DNA of 64,000 bases, taken from assembly GCA_003151475.1 (NCBI GenBank), contig PLXQ01000075.1, forward strand, positions 36,522 through 100,521. The letters run 5' to 3'. The DNA is from Acidimicrobiaceae bacterium. GTDB taxonomy: Bacteria; Actinomycetota; Acidimicrobiia; Acidimicrobiales; UBA8190. Numbering within the stretch: the first letter of the stretch is position 1; every line of letters starts with the position of its first letter. This document shows, one piece after another, positions 59,530 to 64,000 of the stretch. A program made the position numbers and the translations under genes. The notes below the pieces were generated by a model that saw only the letters and a program-made list of their open reading frames with translations, did not search any database and had not been told where the DNA came from.

Positions 59530-62299
59530 GGCAGAGCTTGAACTTCTTCCCGCTGCCGCACCAGCAGGGCTCGTTGCGGCCCAGCTTCTCCGTGGGCGCC
59601 TTCACCAGCGGCTGGAGGACCTCTTCCATGTGGTCCTGGTGCTGGGGAGTGGGTTGGCCGCCATTGGCGAACTGGCCCCCGGCCATGACGCCTTCGGGGA
59701 TGCCGGCGCCGGCGGCGGCGAGCTCGGGGGCCGTCGCCCGGAAGGCGTCGAGGAGGCTCGGCCCGTCCGAGGGATCCTCGGCCGCCGCGTATTGGGCCTG
59801 GGTGAGGTCGGGCTCGGCGCCGGTGCCGGAGACGACCTGGACGTGCATGACGTAGCGGAGGTAGTCGTCGTCGATGGCGTCCATCATTTGGCCGAACATC
59901 TGGAATCCCTCGCGCTGCCAGGCCACGAGGGGATCGAGCTGGCCCATGGCCCGGAGGTTGATGCCCTCGCGGAGGTAGTCCATCTCCGAGAGGTGCTCAC
60001 GCCAGCGCTGGTCGATGATCTGGAGCATGACTTCGCGCTCGATCTGACGGGCTTCGGTCTCGCCGCCGGGGAAGACCTCGTCGCGAGCTTGGTAGGCGTC
60101 GATGGCCTCGGCCACGAAGGATTCGGTGATCTGGGCGATGGTGGTGGCCGGGGCCAGATCCTCGGCCGTGAACTGGGTCGGGTAGTAGAGGGTGACCTCG
60201 GCCACCAGGCGGTCGAGCTCCCACTCCTCGGGATACTCGCTCGGACAGGCGGACTGGACAAGGGCCTCGATGGTGGCCTCGAGGAGTTCCTCGGTGTCCT
60301 CTTTCAGGTTCTCGCCGTCGATGACCTGGAGGCGACGCTTGTAGATGACCTTACGCTGTTCGTTCAGGACCTCGTCGTACTTGAGGACGTCCTTACGGAT
60401 CTCGGCGTTGCGGCCCTCGACGGTGTTCTGGGCCCGCTCGATGGCCTTGGTGACCATCTTGGCCTCGATGGGGATGTCGTCGGGGAGGGTCCTGGTCATG
60501 ACCCACTGCATGGCCCCGGTGGCGAAGAGGCGCATGAGCTCGTCTTCCAAGGAGAGGAAGAAGCGGCTCTCGCCGGGATCGCCCTGGCGTCCCGAACGGC
60601 CCCGGAGCTGGTTGTCGATGCGGCGGGACTCGTGGCGCTCGGATCCGAGGACGTAGAGACCCCCGAGGGCCCGGATCTGGTCGCCCTCTTCGGTGCATTC
60701 CTTCTCGAAGCGGGCCAGGAGCTTCTCGTAGTCGGCCTGGCCCTCCTCGGTGTCGGTGTCGATGCCCTGGCCGATGGCCTCGCGCTGGGCCAGGCCTTCG
60801 GGATTGCCGCCGAGGAGGATGTCGACACCACGGCCGGCCATGTTGGTGGCGACGGTGACGGCGTGGAGCCGGCCCGCCTGGACGACGATCTCGGCTTCCC
60901 GGGTGTGCTGCTTGGCGTTCAGGACCTCATGGGGGATTCCCCGGCGCTCGAGGAGCCTCGAGAGCTGTTCGGACTTGGCCACCGAGGCGGTACCGACGAG
61001 GACGGGCTGGCCCGTCTCGTAGCGCTCGACCAGATCCTCCACGACGGCGTCGAACTTGGCCTCCTCGGACTTGTAGATGAGGTCGGGCTGGTCCATGCGG
61101 ACCATGGGCTGGTTGGTGGGGATGGGGACGACGGGGACGTCGTAGGTGGAGGCGAACTCGGCCGCTTCGGTCTCGGCCGTTCCCGTCATGCCTCCGAGCT
61201 TCTCGTAAAGACGGAAGTAGTTCTGGAGGGTGACCGTGGCCCAGGTGTGGTTCTCCTCGGCTATGCGGACGCGCTCTTTGGCTTCGACGGCCTGGTGGAG
61301 ACCGTCGGACCAGCGGCGGCCTTCCAGGGTACGGCCGGTGAACTCGTCCACGATCATGACCTCGCCGTCGGTGACGAGGTAGTCCTTGTCCCTCTTGTAG
61401 AGCTCCTTGGCCCGCAGGGCCTGGGTGAGTTGGTGGACGTAGTTGACCGAGACGAGGTCGTACATGTTGTCGACGCCCATGGCCCGCTCCACCTTGGCGA
61501 TGCCCTCTTCGGTGGGTACGACGATGCGCTTCTCTTCGTCGACCTCGTAGTCCTCTTCGGCTATGAGGGTGCGGGCCAGGCCGGCGAACTGGTAGTAGAG
61601 CTTGGCCGATTCCGATCCCGGGCCCGAGATGATGAGCGGCGTCCGGGCCTCGTCGATGAGGATGGAGTCGACCTCGTCGACGATGGCGAAGGGGTGGCCG
61701 CGCTGGACCATGGCGTCGCGGGCGCGGGCCATGTTGTCGCGGAGGTAGTCGAAACCGAGCTCGGTGTTGGTGCCATAGGTGATGTCGGAGGCGTAGGCCT
61801 CGCGCTTGTCATCGAAGTCGGGGATATCGGGGCTGACCCGGCCCACGGTGAGGCCCATGAAGCGGTGGACCTGTCCCATCCACTCCGCGTCACGGCGGGC
61901 CAGGTAGTCGTTGACGGTGACGAGGTGGACACCGCGGCCGCCCAGGGCGTTCAGGTAGACGGGAAGGGTGGAGACGAGGGTCTTTCCCTCACCGGTCTTC
62001 ATCTCGGCGATCCAGCCGAAGTGAAGGGCCATGCCGCCCATGAGCTGGACGTCGAAGTGGCGCTGGCCGAGGACCCGCCAGGCCGCCTCGCGCATGGTGG
62101 CGAAGGCTTCGACGAGGAGGTCGTCCAGGGTCTCGCCGCGCTCGATGCGCTCTTTGAAGAGAACGGTCTGGTGGGCGAGGTCCTGATCGGAGAGCGCCTC
62201 CATGGAGGGCTCGAGATCGTTGACCAGGGGGACGAGCTCCGCCAAGCGGCGGACCTTCTTCCCCTCACCGGCGCGCAGAGCCCGCGCGAAGACACTCAT
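59516..62299 (-). CDS. secA: Preprotein translocase ATPase SecA
   Basis: A 927-residue SecA that drives Sec-dependent export. Walker A MKTGEGKTLVSTLPVYL (100-116), GRGVHLVTVNDYLARRDAEW, VDEVDSILIDEARTPLIISG, VTVATNMAGRGVDILLGGNP, GRSGRQGDPGESRFFLSLED and a C-terminal zinc-binding SEC-C motif NEPCWCGSGKKFKLCHG. This is the housekeeping SecA1 type. ATG 62299 lies nine bases after TAGACT. Followed by prfB with overlap. Confidence 0.97.
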   Translation of the reverse strand: MSVFARALRAGEGKKVRRLAELVPLVNDLEPSMEALSDQDLAHQTVLFKERIERGETLDDLLVEAFATMREAAWRVLGQRHFDVQLMGGMALHFGWIAEMKTGEGKTLVSTLPVYLNALGGRGVHLVTVNDYLARRDAEWMGQVHRFMGLTVGRVSPDIPDFDDKREAYASDITYGTNTELGFDYLRDNMARARDAMVQRGHPFAIVDEVDSILIDEARTPLIISGPGSESAKLYYQFAGLARTLIAEEDYEVDEEKRIVVPTEEGIAKVERAMGVDNMYDLVSVNYVHQLTQALRAKELYKRDKDYLVTDGEVMIVDEFTGRTLEGRRWSDGLHQAVEAKERVRIAEENHTWATVTLQNYFRLYEKLGGMTGTAETEAAEFASTYDVPVVPIPTNQPMVRMDQPDLIYKSEEAKFDAVVEDLVERYETGQPVLVGTASVAKSEQLSRLLERRGIPHEVLNAKQHTREAEIVVQAGRLHAVTVATNMAGRGVDILLGGNPEGLAQREAIGQGIDTDTEEGQADYEKLLARFEKECTEEGDQIRALGGLYVLGSERHESRRIDNQLRGRSGRQGDPGESRFFLSLEDELMRLFATGAMQWVMTRTLPDDIPIEAKMVTKAIERAQNTVEGRNAEIRKDVLKYDEVLNEQRKVIYKRRLQVIDGENLKEDTEELLEATIEALVQSACPSEYPEEWELDRLVAEVTLYYPTQFTAEDLAPATTIAQITESFVAEAIDAYQARDEVFPGGETEARQIEREVMLQIIDQRWREHLSEMDYLREGINLRAMGQLDPLVAWQREGFQMFGQMMDAIDDDYLRYVMHVQVVSGTGAEPDLTQAQYAAAEDPSDGPSLLDAFRATAPELAAAGAGIPEGVMAGGQFANGGQPTPQHQDHMEEVLQPLVKAPTEKLGRNEPCWCGSGKKFKLCHGAS

Positions 62300-62308
62300 G
62301 AGGAGAGG

Positions 62309-62314
62309 AGTCTA
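62309..62314 (-). promoter_or_regulatory. Putative -10 hexamer for secA
   Basis: TAGACT nine bases before ATG 62299; the spacer CCTCTCCTC is pyrimidine-only, so there is no Shine-Dalgarno. Confidence 0.55.
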
Positions 62315-62360
62315 CCGCCGGGCCATGGCGGACCAGCGTCTGCGGGTCAGCGTCTGGGGG

Positions 62361-62699
62361 TCAGGCTCCGGCGACGGTCCTGGTGTGGCGGGGATGGGAG
62401 CGGCCGACGAGCTTGCCCTTCAGCCGCTCGACCTGGTGCTCGAGCTTGTCCACCACGAGATCCACGGCCACCGGGGCTTCGGCGGCGGCCGCCTTGGCCC
62501 GGACGGTGTAGCCGTGGCCGGTCATGGTGACCTGACAGACCTGGCGGGGGACTCCGGAGCCGTCGCGGTCGGAGGTGAGCTGGACCTCGGCTCTCTCGAG
62601 GACGGGGGCCAGCCGGGCCAGCCGGGCCAACTTGGCCTCGGCTATCGAGCGGACCTCGTCGGGGACTGTCTGTTTCCGACCGAGCACAAAAACATCCAC
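62361..62699 (-). CDS. hpf: Ribosome hibernation-promoting factor / RaiA-like, short form
   Basis: A 112-residue YfiA/HPF N-terminal domain: MDVFVLGRKQTVPDEVRSIA, AKLARLARLAPVLERAEVQL, VCQVTMTGHGYTVRAKAAAA and VDLVVDKLEHQVERLKGKL. The C-terminal dimerisation domain of long HPF is absent, so it would inactivate 70S ribosomes rather than form 100S dimers by that route. Three spaced direct repeats lie just upstream (62751-62792). HPF beside secA is common. Confidence 0.88.
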   Translation of the reverse strand: MDVFVLGRKQTVPDEVRSIAEAKLARLARLAPVLERAEVQLTSDRDGSGVPRQVCQVTMTGHGYTVRAKAAAAEAPVAVDLVVDKLEHQVERLKGKLVGRSHPRHTRTVAGA

Positions 62700-62750
62700 T
62701 ACCGCACCTCCAGCACTAGAGCTTTCAGTTGGGAGCTATCACTTCTTCTT

Positions 62751-62792
62751 TGCGGGCAATTCTCTTCTTGCGGGCAGTTCTACTTTGCGGGC
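62751..62792. repeat. Three TGCGGGC direct repeats upstream of hpf
   Basis: TGCGGGC occurs at 62751, 62769 and 62786, each preceded by a pyrimidine-rich TTCTT/ACTT stretch, with 18- and 17-bp spacing. They lie 52-93 bp upstream of the hpf start, where a regulator could bind in phase every two turns or so. Confidence 0.6.
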
Positions 62793-63111
62793 CGCGTCCG
62801 GCTGACCTGGTCTTTGTCCCCACACTCGCCTGCAGAGGGGTTGGCGGCCGGTCACCGGCGACAGCGCGGCGTCAGTACGACACCGAAGCGGTCCGGCGGG
62901 GGCCCTGTTGGCCGGCTTCGCCCCTTCTCCACCGGGCGCCGAGAGTCGGCACGGCGGTGGGCAGGGCTTACTTCTAAGTCGCACCATGCTCAGCAACCAC
63001 AAGTTGCCTTACGTGGGTCGTTTCGCCTGCGACTGGCTTCGACTTGCAACCACAGACCCGGACGCAGCCCACAGATCGATGGTACGCCCGGCGGGCGCGG
63101 AAGTGTCGGAG

Positions 63112-63149
63112 TTGGAGGATCTTTGGGCGATTGGAGGATCTTCGGGCCG
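63112..63149. repeat. Two 19-bp tandem repeats
   Basis: TTGGAGGATCTT followed by T/C and GGGC occurs at 63112-63130 and again at 63131-63149, head to tail. Confidence 0.85.
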
Positions 63150-63229
63150 GCGTCGGCGCCCAGAGGAGCGGGCTCAGAGGCGTGGCGGGGTCGGCGTCGA
63201 CGCCCAGAGGAGCGGGCTCAGAGGCGTGG
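63147..63229. repeat. 44-bp-period direct repeat downstream of ahcY
   Basis: A 29-bp block starting CGCCCAGAGGAGCGGGC is identical at 63157-63185 and 63201-63229; with one or two mismatches the match extends about ten bases further 5'. A third, degenerate copy (GGCTCAGAGGTGG at its end) reaches the ahcY stop at about 63261-63288. Confidence 0.85.
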
Positions 63230-63289
63230 GGGTCGGGCCGCTCCCGAGGCGAGGCGGGCCGGCGCCCGAAGGGCAGGCTCAGAGGTGGA

Positions 63290-64000
<711 letters not shown>

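Larger units (their letters stand above)
62700..63289. other. 590-bp gap between hpf and ahcY
   Basis: I see no convincing gene. An ATG at 62986 opens a plus-strand frame through the repeats, but it lacks similarity or a Shine-Dalgarno. The gap holds three TGCGGGC-type direct repeats near hpf and two sets of tandem repeats near ahcY, each listed separately. Confidence 0.5.

Noticed and set aside
59480..62530. About 1000-codon plus-strand frame opposite secA
   Set aside because: Antisense shadow typical of GC-rich DNA; secA on the minus strand has every family motif.
62700..63289. CRISPR-like array
   Set aside because: The repeats are tandem with no unique spacers of regular length, and no cas genes are present.

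Overview
The window is GC-rich chromosomal DNA from an actinobacterium. Evidence: dense coding, many GTG starts, GTGA start/stop overlaps, a DUF2469 gene after rplS, a SepIVA-like coiled-coil gene, a KGD-type 2-oxoglutarate decarboxylase with fused acyltransferase domain, and GTP-type PEP carboxykinase. From memory, the order comM-yraN-DUF2469-rplS-trmD-rimM-khpA-rpsP-ffh-ftsY-smc-mutM-rnc-DUF177-sepIVA-coaD-rsmD-recG-fakA-rpmB-thiL follows the Mycobacterium tuberculosis Rv2897c-Rv2977c order. Other content (isolated CoA-ester enzymes, a lone short RmlA, unusual fusions) suggests a deep actinobacterial lineage such as Acidimicrobiia. That placement is inference; no rRNA or tRNA gene was found in the window.

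Layout. 1-25.3 kb is a housekeeping block read almost entirely leftward: ribosomal proteins and assembly (rplS, rimM, rpsP, rpmF, rpmB), tRNA/rRNA modification (trmD, rsmD), protein targeting (ffh, ftsY), chromosome and DNA maintenance (comM, smc, mutM, recG), RNase III, the acpP/plsX lipid pair, coaD, fakA and thiL. Four extra genes (a VOC protein, a STAS-like protein, an ECF sigma factor with a SnoaL-like tail, an enoyl-CoA hydratase) sit between comM and yraN. 25.4-39 kb is metabolic and mixed: pckG, an MFS carrier, an Lrp-type RAM protein, a CaiB/AMACR-type protein, galK, a leftward operon (hydrolase, membrane-anchored MurF-like ligase, Ddl-like ligase, PH/SHOCT membrane protein), a short UvrD-like helicase, xthA and fabZ. 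39-51.6 kb holds a NYN-ribonuclease/histone-H1-like/S1 fusion, an M20 peptidase, HAD and DinB proteins, kgd, a hydrolase, and a divergent acyl-CoA dehydrogenase/fatty acyl-CoA ligase pair. 51.6-55.6 kb is one 1349-residue protein: a beta-lactamase-fold serine hydrolase followed by about 970 proline-free Glu/Ala/Arg-rich residues. 55.6-64 kb holds a short RmlA-like nucleotidyltransferase, ftsEX, prfB, secA, hpf, a 590-bp repeat-bearing gap and the 3' part of ahcY.

Expression signals. At least fifteen genes have a TANNNT hexamer ending only 6-9 nt before the start codon, with no Shine-Dalgarno sequence between. This is the pattern expected for leaderless mRNAs, and it also helps choose starts. 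Genes without it (VOC, rplS, trmD, acpP, rpmB, xthA, Lrp, ddl) mostly have a purine-rich Shine-Dalgarno instead.

Most striking items: the serine hydrolase fused to a giant charged helix, the NYN-KA-rich-S1 fusion, the membrane MurF/Ddl operon, a strong hairpin just ahead of the RNase III gene, and a divergent promoter whose two -10 hexamers share one TA step.
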